Source: Fusobacterium sp. FSA-380-WT-3A
Lineage (GTDB): Bacteria > Fusobacteriota > Fusobacteriia > Fusobacteriales > Fusobacteriaceae
Length of the DNA stretch: 64,000 bases
Assembly (NCBI RefSeq): GCF_012843705.1
Contig: NZ_JABAFQ010000003.1
Coordinates: 1-64,000, forward strand
Reading direction: 5' to 3'
Shown piece after piece: positions 35,526 through 45,301 of the stretch (position 1 is its first letter; every line of letters begins with the position of its first letter). The position numbers were made by a program, and so were the translations under genes. The notes under the pieces are model-generated. The model was not told the origin of the DNA. It was given only the letters and a program-made list of their open reading frames with translations, and searched no databases.

Positions 35526-35711
35526 TTATTTTAAAGAAAATTGATTTTTATTTTCATCATAAAAATAACCATTTTTTTCAAAATGCTCTATAAGTTCATT
35601 TTTATCAATATCCATATCTTCACATAAACTATCAAGTGATGAATAAAAATCTCTCAATTTCATATTTATCATACTATAAGCTATATTTATATCCATTTTT
35701 ATAAAATTCAT
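35526..35711 (-). CDS. DUF4250 family protein
   Basis: 61 residues. The pattern MKLRDFYSSLDSLCEDMDID followed by KNGYFYDENKNQFSL matches DUF4250, a small conserved protein of Firmicutes and Fusobacteria with unknown function. An AAAAGGAG site lies nine bases before the ATG. The thrS terminator is just upstream, so it may depend on readthrough or its own promoter. It is the last chromosomal gene before ssrA and the island. Confidence 0.85.
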   Translation of the reverse strand: MNFIKMDINIAYSMINMKLRDFYSSLDSLCEDMDIDKNELIEHFEKNGYFYDENKNQFSLK

Positions 35712-35730
35712 TTTATTTTTCTCCTTTTAA

Positions 35731-35762
35731 AAAACTGCTGATTAAATATAATCAGCAGTTTT
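35731..35762. terminator. Terminator of thrS
   Basis: A 14-bp perfect stem (35731-35744 with 35749-35762) with a four-base loop, T-run on both strands. It ends the leftward thrS transcript. Confidence 0.88.
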
Positions 35763-35772
35763 TATTATAATA

Positions 35773-37692
35773 TTATAAATTTTCTTTTATTTTTAAAGTA
35801 GCTTCATCAATAGCATAAGGAATGAAATCTTCTAATTTCATAGTTTTTTGGTCTTTTTCTCCAAATCTTCTTACATTAACCTCTCTATTTTCAGCTTCAG
35901 CTTTTCCAATTACAAGTTGCATAGGAATTTTATATTTTCCATTTGCTTCTCTAATTTTGTAACCTATTGTTTCAGCTCTATCATCTAATTCTACTCTTAT
36001 ATTTTTATCTTCTAACATAGCCATAACTTCTTTTGCATATGGAACTACTTCATCATTAAGAGTTAATATTTTAACTTGAGTAGGTGCTAACCACATAGGG
36101 AAAGCTCCAGCATAGTGTTCTATTAAAATTCCAATAAATCTTTCTATTGAACCATAAACAACTCTATGAATCATTACTGGTCTATGTTTTTCTCCATCTT
36201 CACCAATGTAGTTAATATCAAATCTTTCTGGTAAGTTGAAGTCTAATTGAATTGTTCCACATTGCCAAGTTCTTCCAATAGCATCTTTAATTTTGAAGTC
36301 TAATTTAGGTCCATAGAAAGCTCCATCACCAGGATTTAATTTATAAGGAACACCTATTTTTTCTAAAGCTCCTTTTAATCCAGCTTCTGCTTTATCCCAA
36401 ATTTCTTGAGCTCCAATAGCTTTTTCTGGTTTTGTTGATAATTCTATTGAATAATCAAATCCAAATATTCCTCTATAGAATTTATCTATTAATTGTACGA
36501 CTCCTATAATTTCATCTTGAATTTGGTCTGGAGTCATAAAGATATGAGCATCATCTTGAGTAAATGCTCTAACTCTCATTAATCCATGTAAAGCTCCTGA
36601 GAATTCATGTCTGTGTACATGTCCTAATTCTCCAACTCTTTCTGGTAAATCTTTATAAGAGTGAATTTTGTTTTTATAAGTTATAACTCCACCTGGACAG
36701 TTCATTGGTTTTATAGCAAAATCTGTTTCATCTATTGAAGTAGTATACATATTTTCTCTATAGTTAAACCAGTGTCCTGAAGTTTCCCATAACTCTTTAT
36801 TTAACATTGTAGGAGTTTGAATTTCAACATATCCAGCTTTTTTATGCTCTCTTCTCCATAAGTCTATTAAAGTATTTTTTAATACCATTCCTTTTGGTAA
36901 GAAGATTGGGAATCCTGGTCCATATTCACTTACAAAGAATAATTCTAACTCTTTTCCTAATCTTCTGTGGTCTCTTTTTTCAGCTTCTTCTAAGAATACT
37001 AAATAATCTTTTAATTTATCATTATTTGAAAATGCTAAACCATATATTCTTTGAAGCATTTTATTTTTTGCGTCACCTCTCCAGTAAGCTCCAGCAACTG
37101 ATTTTAATTTGAATGCTTTAATATATGATGTTGATGGAACATGAGGTCCTCTACAAAGGTCCATAAACTCTCCTTGTTTATAGAAAGAAAGTTCATCTCC
37201 TTTTGCAATTTCTTTTATAATTTCAACTTTATAAATTTCTCCTAACTCTTCAAAATGTTTTATAGCTTCCTCTCTAGTCATCATAACTCTTTCGATTTTT
37301 AAATCTTCTTTAGCTATTTTTTTCATTTCAGCTTCAATTTTTTCTAAGTCTTCTGGAGTAAATTGTTCTTCTGAATCAAAGTCATAATAGAAACCATTTT
37401 CTATAGCTGGTCCTATTGTTACTTTTGTTCCTGGGAATAATCTAACAACTGCTTGAGCCATTAAGTGGGCTGCTGAGTGTCTAATTATATGTTCTCCCTC
37501 TTCTGTATCCATAGTTATAAATTCTACTTTTGCATCATGGTCTAAAACATAAGACATATCTTTTAGTTCTCCGTCAACTTTAGCAGCAACAGATTTTTTT
37601 ACTAAAGAATTACTTATAGATTTAGCTATGACAAACATATTTTCTGCTTTTTCAAATTCTTTTATGCTTCCATCTATTAATTCTACTTTCAT
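35773..37692 (-). CDS. thrS: Threonyl-tRNA synthetase
   Basis: 639 residues, full length. Order: TGS domain (1-60), editing domain with HSAAHLMAQAV near residue 73, a second-additional domain, class II catalytic core with motif 2 around RVGELGHVHRHEFSG and the zinc-binding Cys in IKPMNCPGG near residue 330, and an anticodon-binding domain from about 535. It charges tRNA-Thr and clears mischarged Ser. Only 39 bp separate it from lptD, so there is no room for a T-box leader and it is read with the genes upstream. Confidence 0.97.
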   Translation of the reverse strand: MKVELIDGSIKEFEKAENMFVIAKSISNSLVKKSVAAKVDGELKDMSYVLDHDAKVEFITMDTEEGEHIIRHSAAHLMAQAVVRLFPGTKVTIGPAIENGFYYDFDSEEQFTPEDLEKIEAEMKKIAKEDLKIERVMMTREEAIKHFEELGEIYKVEIIKEIAKGDELSFYKQGEFMDLCRGPHVPSTSYIKAFKLKSVAGAYWRGDAKNKMLQRIYGLAFSNNDKLKDYLVFLEEAEKRDHRRLGKELELFFVSEYGPGFPIFLPKGMVLKNTLIDLWRREHKKAGYVEIQTPTMLNKELWETSGHWFNYRENMYTTSIDETDFAIKPMNCPGGVITYKNKIHSYKDLPERVGELGHVHRHEFSGALHGLMRVRAFTQDDAHIFMTPDQIQDEIIGVVQLIDKFYRGIFGFDYSIELSTKPEKAIGAQEIWDKAEAGLKGALEKIGVPYKLNPGDGAFYGPKLDFKIKDAIGRTWQCGTIQLDFNLPERFDINYIGEDGEKHRPVMIHRVVYGSIERFIGILIEHYAGAFPMWLAPTQVKILTLNDEVVPYAKEVMAMLEDKNIRVELDDRAETIGYKIREANGKYKIPMQLVIGKAEAENREVNVRRFGEKDQKTMKLEDFIPYAIDEATLKIKENL

Positions 37693-37731
37693 TTTTTTCT
37701 CCTTCTATAAAATTTTCTTAAATTTTTATTT

Positions 37732-40700
37732 TTATTCAATATCTTCTACTTCTATTCCACTAAGAATGCTTCCATCTGGAGATAATTTTCCATTTTCTCC
37801 TCTATCATTTTTAGCACCAATACTAAAGATTGTATTATCAGGGAAAGTAAGAAGTGTAAATTGAAGAGCCGCTCTCCATTCATAATCTCTTGTTGAAATA
37901 CTGTAATCTCTTATGTATGCAACAGACCACTCATAGTATCCCATCTCTTTTCCAATTTCAATTCCTGCTTCATCTATAAAGTTATTAACTTCTCTTATTG
38001 TATCATCATTATCATAGAATTGAATATACATCTTAGTTCTCCATCCTTCACTAGGTTTTCCTATTTTAGCATGGAAACTAAATTCATGTTCTTTTTCATT
38101 TACTTTTCTAATACCATTGTTAAAGTCAGCAGTTTCAGAATAAGTATATCCAAGTCCAACTCTATTTTGAGAATAGAATAATCCTGCCTTAAACTCTTTT
38201 AGAGCATCCCAATAATCTCCAGAAATTTTATCATCCTTATTTCTTTCAAGAGATAAATAGAAATCTAAACTTCTCTTATAATCTCCATAATAATTTATTC
38301 TTTCATCAATTGATTTTCCTAAATTAAACATTGTAGTTCTAGCTTCATTTCTTTCAAAAATTTCTCTCATTCTTGAAATATCCATTGGAGTTACTTCATC
38401 TTTAGATTTTCCAAACTCTTTACTTGCATAATATCTTAATTCATCTTCTGATAATCTCTTATCTTTAAAACTATATCTTAAAGAAATTATATCACTATTA
38501 TATTGAGTATTCATTTCTGTGTTAACATTATTATAGGCATTAGGTACATAATTTCCTTGATAATCTCCATAAGTTACACTTGTAAAGTGTTGTACATCAG
38601 TTCCTGTTTGATATGCTACTGTATAAAGTCTATTTTTTATATCTAAAACTTCTCTATTACCTATATTAGCTTTATCTGTACCCTCTGTATATTGTAATGT
38701 AAGTTTTTTATCCTTACTAAATGAATAAGTATATCCATAAATATTTTCTCTAATTTCTTCATCTAAATCAAATAAATTATTACTAGAATCTTTTATTGAA
38801 TCTAAAGCTAAATAATCAATACTTTGATTTTTATAATAGAATGAATGATTTCCTTTATACAAAGCTACACCATAATCTTTATTTGATAAATCATTATAAT
38901 TCTCATTATCTAAAGAATTATAATCATATGGTTTTTTATATGAGTATCTATCATTTTCATTATAGTAGAAAGATACAACTTTTTCATTATTATATTTAAA
39001 GTCTAAAGTATTTTTTAAGCTATCAAAAGCCTTATCATTTGAATATGCTTTTTCAGCCTTTTCATACTCTCCACTATAAACAGTTTCTAATTTTCCTGTT
39101 GTTATTGAAAAATCTTCATTAAATTTTAAAGTACTATTTTTATTAATAAGTCTTCCATACTCTTGAGAATCTTCTCCATCATATGTATAATCTTGATAAT
39201 AAAAACCTAATTTATTTTCAAAATTTTCACTAGAAATATCATAATTGATTTTACCACTATATTTTGTCATTGAATCATCATTTATAGTTCCCTTACCATC
39301 TGTAAAGTCATCTTTTCTAATATCTCCATAAATATCTATATTTCCTACTTTTCCTAAAGAGATATCTTCTTTAGATAATCCTAAACCATAGAAATCAGAT
39401 TCATTTTCAAAAATTCTAGAAGTTCCATCATAGCTTCCCTCTCTAGTTTCAATAGTTTCCTTATAATTTCCACCAAAGAAAGATACATCAAATATTCCAG
39501 AATAAATATCTACAGTTGCTTTATTTTCCTCTATTTCTTCATAAACAGTATTTTCATATTTATTATATTGACTAACTCTATTATTTCCAAAAACTTTTTC
39601 TCTGAATGGGTCATTATTTTGATTTAATTTTTTCTCTGAATAATCATGAGTTAAAGTAAGTTTAGCATCTGTATTTCCAACAAAATCATACTCTCCAAAA
39701 GATGCACCATATTTTTGAGAATTATACTCATCATATTCTGCTACAGTCCAAGGAGTATAAGTTATTTTTAAATTTGGAATTAAATATTCAGTTAAATCTC
39801 CTAAGTTAGGGTTTCTTTCCCAAGAGTTAAGTTTTCTAAATTTATCTCCATTTACTTCATCAAAATATAAAGATACTTTATTTTTCTTATCAGTAAATCC
39901 AAATCCGAAATCTTCTCCTCTACTTCTATCATCATTTATATTAGAACCCTTATCCATATCATATAAATAATTATAGTATGTAGTAAAAGTAAATTTTTCA
40001 TTATCTTGTGTAAGTTTTACATTTGAAAATAAGTCATTATCTATTTGAGAGGTAAATCCCATATCATTAATTTGGTCTGAAACTATATATTTATAAGCCT
40101 CTTTATCATCAGTTAATTTAACTTTTGCTTCAAGTGATATATCTTGATTTTTTCCAAGTTTTGATAAAGATGTATCAAGTGTATAGAAATTTGAATAATC
40201 TCCTATATCTGGAATATCTCCTAAAACTCCTTTTTTTAAATTTCCATCTTTATCATAGTGATTAAACTTACCTTGAGAATCATAATCTTCTATAACATCT
40301 TTTAAAGCATCATTCATATTATAAGTTAAACTTTGGAATCCAAAATCGAAATGACCTTTTTCACCATTATATTTATGAGTATACTCTACATCCCATCTAT
40401 CATCAAAACTTTCATCTTCTCTTCCAATGTCATTTTTCTTATTATCATCTTCTTTTCTCCAAATAAGAAAATCTGTGACATTTAATTTTGATTCTCCAAG
40501 ATTATCAAACTTATACCAATTTTCCCATCTTCCAATTAATATTCCCATTTCGTCAGCAAACTTTGGAGCAAATCCACCTCTGAATTTTTTATTTTTACTT
40601 TCGTAAAGAGTTCCCCATGCTATATTCCAACCATATTTTTCATCAGTTCCCCATTCTGGAAATAATGGAACTTCAGAACCTTGTCTTATATTAAAACGGA

Positions 40701-41298
40701 ACCATGGAAATTTATAAGGAAAGATATTAAAATCTTGAATATATAAATCAGCACCTTTTAAGGTTACTTGCTTATCTGGTTCAATATAGATACTATCTAA
40801 AGTTAAATAATATCCTAAATTTTTTCTGTTTCTATTGGTATTTACTTTTGGGTCAGTTGTTAACCAGGCATTCTCTACTGTTATTTTTTCATCTTTTATA
40901 ACAGTTTTTTGTCCACCAAAATATATTTTGTCATTTGGTTTTTCTGCTCCTGTTGCTTGACCAATTTCCAGCCAACTAAAACTTTCACCAAATAAACCAT
41001 CTCTATTTTTTGTAGATAATTCAGCATTTTTAGCTTCTATTTTAAAATTTCCAGAAATAAAATTGGTTTCTAAAGTAAAGTCTTTATTAATATATATTTT
41101 TTCAGCCTTTTCATCTCTTCTAGCATCATAAACTTTAAGAGTAGCATCTCCATAATTAATATCTATCCCTTGAGTAGCTTGAATTTGTCCTGTAGTCAAA
41201 TCAATTTCTACTTCATTTTCATTAGGATTAATATCATTTGAAAAAGATTTCATTCCTATTAAAGCAAGAGCTAATATTAAATAATATCTTTTTTTCAT
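37732..41298 (-). CDS. lptD: LptD/OstA-like outer-membrane LPS assembly protein
   Basis: 1188 residues from the ATG at 41296-41298, placed after GGGG and a seven-base gap; the frame extends nine codons further upstream without a site. Signal peptide at residues 1-20. An OstA/LptA-like domain occupies about 20-190 (LTTGQIQATQGIDINYGDATL; VTLKGADLYI), followed by a very long beta-barrel with alternating Tyr/Asp strands, ending in a FSIGAKNDR-type region rather than a terminal Phe. It should place lipopolysaccharide in the outer leaflet. It is much longer than E. coli LptD (about 784 residues). Confidence 0.82.
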   Translation of the reverse strand: MKKRYYLILALALIGMKSFSNDINPNENEVEIDLTTGQIQATQGIDINYGDATLKVYDARRDEKAEKIYINKDFTLETNFISGNFKIEAKNAELSTKNRDGLFGESFSWLEIGQATGAEKPNDKIYFGGQKTVIKDEKITVENAWLTTDPKVNTNRNRKNLGYYLTLDSIYIEPDKQVTLKGADLYIQDFNIFPYKFPWFRFNIRQGSEVPLFPEWGTDEKYGWNIAWGTLYESKNKKFRGGFAPKFADEMGILIGRWENWYKFDNLGESKLNVTDFLIWRKEDDNKKNDIGREDESFDDRWDVEYTHKYNGEKGHFDFGFQSLTYNMNDALKDVIEDYDSQGKFNHYDKDGNLKKGVLGDIPDIGDYSNFYTLDTSLSKLGKNQDISLEAKVKLTDDKEAYKYIVSDQINDMGFTSQIDNDLFSNVKLTQDNEKFTFTTYYNYLYDMDKGSNINDDRSRGEDFGFGFTDKKNKVSLYFDEVNGDKFRKLNSWERNPNLGDLTEYLIPNLKITYTPWTVAEYDEYNSQKYGASFGEYDFVGNTDAKLTLTHDYSEKKLNQNNDPFREKVFGNNRVSQYNKYENTVYEEIEENKATVDIYSGIFDVSFFGGNYKETIETREGSYDGTSRIFENESDFYGLGLSKEDISLGKVGNIDIYGDIRKDDFTDGKGTINDDSMTKYSGKINYDISSENFENKLGFYYQDYTYDGEDSQEYGRLINKNSTLKFNEDFSITTGKLETVYSGEYEKAEKAYSNDKAFDSLKNTLDFKYNNEKVVSFYYNENDRYSYKKPYDYNSLDNENYNDLSNKDYGVALYKGNHSFYYKNQSIDYLALDSIKDSSNNLFDLDEEIRENIYGYTYSFSKDKKLTLQYTEGTDKANIGNREVLDIKNRLYTVAYQTGTDVQHFTSVTYGDYQGNYVPNAYNNVNTEMNTQYNSDIISLRYSFKDKRLSEDELRYYASKEFGKSKDEVTPMDISRMREIFERNEARTTMFNLGKSIDERINYYGDYKRSLDFYLSLERNKDDKISGDYWDALKEFKAGLFYSQNRVGLGYTYSETADFNNGIRKVNEKEHEFSFHAKIGKPSEGWRTKMYIQFYDNDDTIREVNNFIDEAGIEIGKEMGYYEWSVAYIRDYSISTRDYEWRAALQFTLLTFPDNTIFSIGAKNDRGENGKLSPDGSILSGIEVEDIE

Positions 41299-41386
41299 AA
41301 AAAATCCCCTTTTATTGTTATCCATACTATTGAATTATATCATAATTAAGATTTTTTTTATATATCATCTATAAAATTTCTTAAAA

Positions 41387-42064
41387 TTATTTTTCCTTTT
41401 CTCTCTCTGCTTGTGATTTACTTAAATATACAGGTTCCATTGTGTAGATATTATCTTCTCTGTCTTTAGAAATTTCACATAAAACTCCTGCTCTAGGTAG
41501 ATTTAAAGAGTTATTTGCAAAAATACAATTATCTTTTCCAACAATCTCCTCAATCAAACTTCTATATCTTATAGCTCCATCACCTAAATAAAGAGTTTTT
41601 TTATTTTTTCTAGTTTCTAAATATTCTCTTAATTCTCCAACTTTATATTCTTCTAATTGTTTTAAAGCTTCATTTTCATACTTAAAACTACAATAATATC
41701 CTCTTTCTTTTCTAGCATCTATTATTGAACAAATTTCATAATCATTATTTGTAGAATTTCCTGCAATAATATCAAGTTCATTAACTCCAACTATTTTACA
41801 ATTATTTGCAAAAGCTAATCCTTTGGCAACAGCTACACCTATTCTTATTCCTGTAAAAGAACCAGGTCCTATACTTACAGCAATTTTATCTATATCTTTT
41901 ATATCAACCTCTAAAAGATTTAATAAATTATCAACCATTACCATAATATTTTCAGAATGAGTTTTATTAATGTTTACCGTTATTTCTCCTAGCAATCCTT
42001 TTTCATCAGAATACACTCCTATACTTCCAACATTTGTAGAAGTATCAATTCCTAAGATTAACAT
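41387..42064 (-). CDS. tsaB: tRNA threonylcarbamoyladenosine biosynthesis protein TsaB
   Basis: 225 residues. The actin-like ASKHA fold shows at MLILGIDTSTNVGSIGVY and GPGSFTGIRIGVAVAKGLAF. TsaB works with TsaD and TsaE to transfer the threonylcarbamoyl group to A37 of ANN-decoding tRNAs; it has no catalytic site of its own. It overlaps tsaE by 7 bp, typical of this gene pair. Confidence 0.95.
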   Translation of the reverse strand: MLILGIDTSTNVGSIGVYSDEKGLLGEITVNINKTHSENIMVMVDNLLNLLEVDIKDIDKIAVSIGPGSFTGIRIGVAVAKGLAFANNCKIVGVNELDIIAGNSTNNDYEICSIIDARKERGYYCSFKYENEALKQLEEYKVGELREYLETRKNKKTLYLGDGAIRYRSLIEEIVGKDNCIFANNSLNLPRAGVLCEISKDREDNIYTMEPVYLSKSQAEREKEK

Positions 42065-42510
42065 AATTTAAACAACTCCTTTTCTCTTGCTTTATTTCCA
42101 ATAAAAGAAATATTTAATTTTCTTGTACCCTCATCAAAATATTCAAATTTTATTTCAATATATTCTTTTGGAAGTTCTGACTCAATTATATTAGCCCATT
42201 CTATTAAAACTACTCCATCACCATTTATATAATCTTCATAACCTACTTCATAAATTTCTTCTGGGGTAGATAATCTATACACATCAAAATGATAAAGAGG
42301 AAATTTTCCAGAAAAATATTCTAACACATAGTTAAAAGTTGGACTTTTTAAATTTTCTGTAACACCAAATTCTTTTGCAAAATTTTGGCTAAAAGTTGTT
42401 TTTCCTGTTCCTAAATCTCCAATTAAAGCAATAGTATCTCCAGGTACAACATAATTTGCCAATTTTTTAGAAAAATCATTTATTTGAGCAAATGACATTA
42501 TTTTTTCCAT
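42058..42510 (-). CDS. tsaE: tRNA threonylcarbamoyladenosine biosynthesis ATPase TsaE
   Basis: 150 residues if started at the ATG at 42508-42510, six bases after AGGATAGGG; another in-frame ATG lies six bases upstream, inside that site. The Walker A motif is GDLGTGKTT and the tail of the Walker B region reads VVLIEWANI. TsaE hydrolyses ATP to cycle the TsaBD complex. It follows the nucleotidyltransferase gene with almost no gap. Confidence 0.94.
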   Translation of the reverse strand: MEKIMSFAQINDFSKKLANYVVPGDTIALIGDLGTGKTTFSQNFAKEFGVTENLKSPTFNYVLEYFSGKFPLYHFDVYRLSTPEEIYEVGYEDYINGDGVVLIEWANIIESELPKEYIEIKFEYFDEGTRKLNISFIGNKAREKELFKLC

Positions 42511-42518
42511 ATACATCC

Positions 42519-42980
42519 CTATCCTTGAATTTTTTTTACTATATTTGTAGTAGATTTTCCCTCTACAAAAGATAAAATTCTAACTTCTCCACCATAACTT
42601 TCAACTATTTTGGTTTCAGGAAGGTCATCTTTCGTATAATCTCCACCTTTTACATGAATAGATGGTTTTAAACAAGCAATTAATTCTTCTGGGGTATCCT
42701 CTTCAAAAATTACAGTAAAATCTACTGCTTTTAGTCCCCCTAACATTTCTGCTCTATCATATTGATTATTTATTGGACGAGATTCTCCTTTTAATTTTTT
42801 TACAGAACTGTCTGAATTAACTCCTACAATAAGTATATCTCCTTGTCTTTTAGCTTCATTCAAATATCTTAAATGACCTACATGTAAAATATCAAAACAT
42901 CCATTTGTAAAAACAACTTTTTTATTTTGAGTTTTTAACATTTCTACTAATTGTTTTCCAAATTCTCTGTCTATTAACAT
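42519..42980 (-). CDS. rfaE2: D-glycero-beta-D-manno-heptose 1-phosphate nucleotidyltransferase-like protein
   Basis: 153 residues from the ATG at 42978-42980 behind AAGGAGGAG. Nucleotidyltransferase motif TNGCFDILHVGH, then KGGDYTKDDLPE and the STTNIVKKI end typical of the C-terminal half of HldE. It activates heptose-1-phosphate to ADP-heptose for the LPS inner core. It is a stand-alone domain without the kinase half. It is the first gene of the leftward run to tsaE, tsaB, lptD and thrS. Confidence 0.9.
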   Translation of the reverse strand: MLIDREFGKQLVEMLKTQNKKVVFTNGCFDILHVGHLRYLNEAKRQGDILIVGVNSDSSVKKLKGESRPINNQYDRAEMLGGLKAVDFTVIFEEDTPEELIACLKPSIHVKGGDYTKDDLPETKIVESYGGEVRILSFVEGKSTTNIVKKIQG

Positions 42981-43202
42981 TTCTCCTCCTTGAAACACAT
43001 TTTTTAGAAAAACCTTTATCCTTTATTGTACCATAATATTAAAAATTATAAAACTATTTTTACAAAATAAAATTTATAATTTTAAGAAATAAAATGAAAT
43101 AATTTTTATTTCACAAAAATTTTTAAAATTTTCTCTTTAATTTTTTTACTTTTTAATGTATTATATAGTTATAAGAATTTTTTTTGAAATAAAGGGGGAC
43201 TT

Positions 43203-44018
43203 ATGGAAATTTTATCTAAATTGGGATTTAAAAAAGTAGGCGAATGGAAAAAATTACAAAATAATCTATATTTTGATGTTAATGACTTTAAAAAAGAAAA
43301 TAAAGTTGTTTTTGCTTTTGTTGTGAATTCTTTTGTAAAATTTATTTCAGCTACTGAAGATGTTTTAGAATTTGCATTAAATTGTTATGTGTCTCCAAAA
43401 GAATTTGAAGGAGAAGAAGTTAGAGTTAAAGAACTTATTTTAAAAACATTGGATAATGGCCCTGTTGAAATTTATGCTTTAAAAAACACTAAATTTTTTG
43501 GTTTTAAAACTAGATTTGATAAACAAGATATACTTAAACTTATAAAAGAATTTAATGCTGATTGGAATGACGAAAATCTTGTAGACCGTATGAAAAAAAT
43601 AGTTGGTAAAGACAGAGTAGCTATTCAAAAAGATGTTGAGGAAAAAGAAAAAATCCAAACTATTATTGAAGAGAAACCTGAAATGAAAGAAGTTTTAAAA
43701 CCTGAAAAAACTAAAAAAGAATATGAATCATATATTTTCATTTTAGGAAAAAGTTATCTTGATAGAGGATTTTTCAATTTAAAAACTTCTCACTCTCATT
43801 TAGTTGCTGGAGATAAAGATGAAATCCAAATAGTCGTTGGAGAAAAACAAGTTATCTCTGGTAGAATAAGTAGGACAGCAAACTCTTCTGGTACTCCTAG
43901 AATCATTGGAAATAAACCTTTAAAACTTTGGTTTACAGAACATTCAGAAGTTAATGGTGAAATAAAAATAACTTTCATCAATAAGAAAAAAATTAAGCTT
44001 GAAGCTTTGAATAAATAA
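43203..44018 (+). CDS. Conserved hypothetical protein, two-domain
   Basis: 271 residues; family not identified with confidence. The N-terminal 115 residues (KVGEWKKLQNNLYFD, then FALNCYVSPKEFEGEEVRVK) form one alpha/beta domain. A charged linker follows (about 135-175). The C-terminal domain begins FILGKSYLDRGFFNL and includes GDKDEIQIVVGE and SGTPRIIGNKPLKLWF, resembling a small DNA-binding pseudobarrel of the B3/EcoRII-N kind, but this is by eye. It has a GGGGG site, is divergent from rfaE2 and ends at a terminator, so it is probably monocistronic. Confidence 0.7.
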   Translation: MEILSKLGFKKVGEWKKLQNNLYFDVNDFKKENKVVFAFVVNSFVKFISATEDVLEFALNCYVSPKEFEGEEVRVKELILKTLDNGPVEIYALKNTKFFGFKTRFDKQDILKLIKEFNADWNDENLVDRMKKIVGKDRVAIQKDVEEKEKIQTIIEEKPEMKEVLKPEKTKKEYESYIFILGKSYLDRGFFNLKTSHSHLVAGDKDEIQIVVGEKQVISGRISRTANSSGTPRIIGNKPLKLWFTEHSEVNGEIKITFINKKKIKLEALNK

Positions 44019-44087
44019 TTAAAATATGAGGTTATTGTATTTTTTATAATAGCCTCTTTTTCTTATTTAAGTTTTATTAAAAAAGAG

Positions 44088-44114
44088 GGCTGTTACAAAA
44101 ATTTTGTAACAGCC
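44088..44114. terminator. Bidirectional terminator
   Basis: A 13-bp perfect stem around a single central base (44088-44100 with 44102-44114), A/T-rich ends on both sides. It lies between two convergent genes and probably serves both. Confidence 0.85.
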
Positions 44115-44125
44115 TTTTATTAATT

Positions 44126-44524
44126 TTATTCTGGAACTATCATTACTATACAAGGAGCATGTTTTACTACATAACTAGTTACAGAACCAATCATACGAGT
44201 AAGTCCTTTCTTAGTAGATTTAGTCATTATTATAATATCAACTTTATTCATTGAAGCTGATTTTAAAATTTCTTTTCCTGGCTCTACAAATCCAACTTCA
44301 CAAGCAACTTTATATCCCTCTAACTGTCTTATAGCTGGTGCCACTATCTCTTGCATCTCCTTTTCAGCTTCTAAAAAATCTTTTTCTTCAATAAAAAGCT
44401 TAGCATCTTCTTTAACATACATCAATATTAGCTCTATCTCATCAGTAGTATAAAGATTTTTTACTAAATCAATAGAATGCATACTTCTTTCTGTTCCATC
44501 TAACGGTATAAGAATTTTTTTCAT
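44126..44524 (-). CDS. Universal stress protein, UspA family
   Basis: 132 residues, single Usp domain. MKKILIPLDGTERSMHSIDL at the start and a C-terminal RMIGSVTSYVVKHAPCIVMIV near the ATP-binding loop. The loop reads GLTRMIGS, lacking the full G-2x-G-9x-G(S/T) pattern, so nucleotide binding is uncertain. These proteins aid survival in stationary phase and stress. Monocistronic: terminator after it and an AT-rich gap before it. Confidence 0.9.
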   Translation of the reverse strand: MKKILIPLDGTERSMHSIDLVKNLYTTDEIELILMYVKEDAKLFIEEKDFLEAEKEMQEIVAPAIRQLEGYKVACEVGFVEPGKEILKSASMNKVDIIIMTKSTKKGLTRMIGSVTSYVVKHAPCIVMIVPE

Positions 44525-44608
44525 AATTAACCCTCCCTTTAAACAACAGATAATAAATAATTTTTATTATTTATTTTTCTATATTAGACTCTTATTTCCT
44601 TTATTTTT

Positions 44609-45301
44609 CTAAATATTATTTTTAACAGCCATGAAATATCCTATTGAATATGTTAAATTTCTCTCTTGATAAGATTTTATCTTGTTTACAGAAGTCTTTG
44701 TATTTTTTAAACCTACTCCTGTTCTTTTTATATGTTTTAAAGCCTCTAATGGAGTAAAAAAATTTAGAATCTTTTTTTCTCTAAAATATTTAATATCCGT
44801 AAAATATTTTTCCAATATTTTTATAATGTCCTCTTGAGTTTTATATTTAAGTCCAACTCCAAAATGATTTTGAATCTCCTTTAAATTCCCATCAATATAC
44901 ATTGAAAAAAATAATTTATCAGTTTTTCTAGAAATATTTTCTACCAATTTTTCAAAATCATCTATCCATTGAAAACTAGAGCTTGAAATTATAATATCAT
45001 AATTTTCATTTATAGAGTTTACCATATCTCCTACAATGAAATTATTATATTCAATATCCTTAAAATAATTTTTTGTGTCATAATAATCATTTAAATCTAA
45101 AATATTTATTTGAAATTTTTCTAAAACCTCTCTTGTAAAAAGTCCTGTTCCACAACCTAATTCAAAAACTTTATTAAATTTTTTTTCTTTAATATTTTCA
45201 TCCATTATATCAACTAATTTTTTAGCTACTTCTTTTTGGATTAGTGCATTACTATCATATGTTGAAAAATTCTTTTCAAAATTCATTTTATCCCTCATCA
45301 A
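44609..45301 (-). CDS. bioC: Malonyl-ACP O-methyltransferase BioC
   Basis: 230 residues in this frame; an ATG five codons in (ending at 45286) has a better GAGGG site and may be the true start. SAM-binding motif VFELGCGTGLFTREVL near residue 42. BioC methylates malonyl-ACP so that fatty acid synthesis can build pimelate. It is the last gene of the bioD-A-F-G-C operon and overlaps bioG by 14 bp. Confidence 0.92.
   Translation of the reverse strand: MMRDKMNFEKNFSTYDSNALIQKEVAKKLVDIMDENIKEKKFNKVFELGCGTGLFTREVLEKFQINILDLNDYYDTKNYFKDIEYNNFIVGDMVNSINENYDIIISSSSFQWIDDFEKLVENISRKTDKLFFSMYIDGNLKEIQNHFGVGLKYKTQEDIIKILEKYFTDIKYFREKKILNFFTPLEALKHIKRTGVGLKNTKTSVNKIKSYQERNLTYSIGYFMAVKNNI

Noticed and set aside
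35357-35593. Open frame on the plus strand across the tmRNA 5' end
   Set aside because: It lies antisense to tmRNA and its promoter; no ribosome site and no protein-like composition.
36894-37112. Plus-strand open frame opposite thrS
   Set aside because: Shadow frame of a well-conserved synthetase gene.
37693-37731. T-box leader for thrS
   Set aside because: Only 39 bp separate lptD and thrS; there is no room for a T-box.
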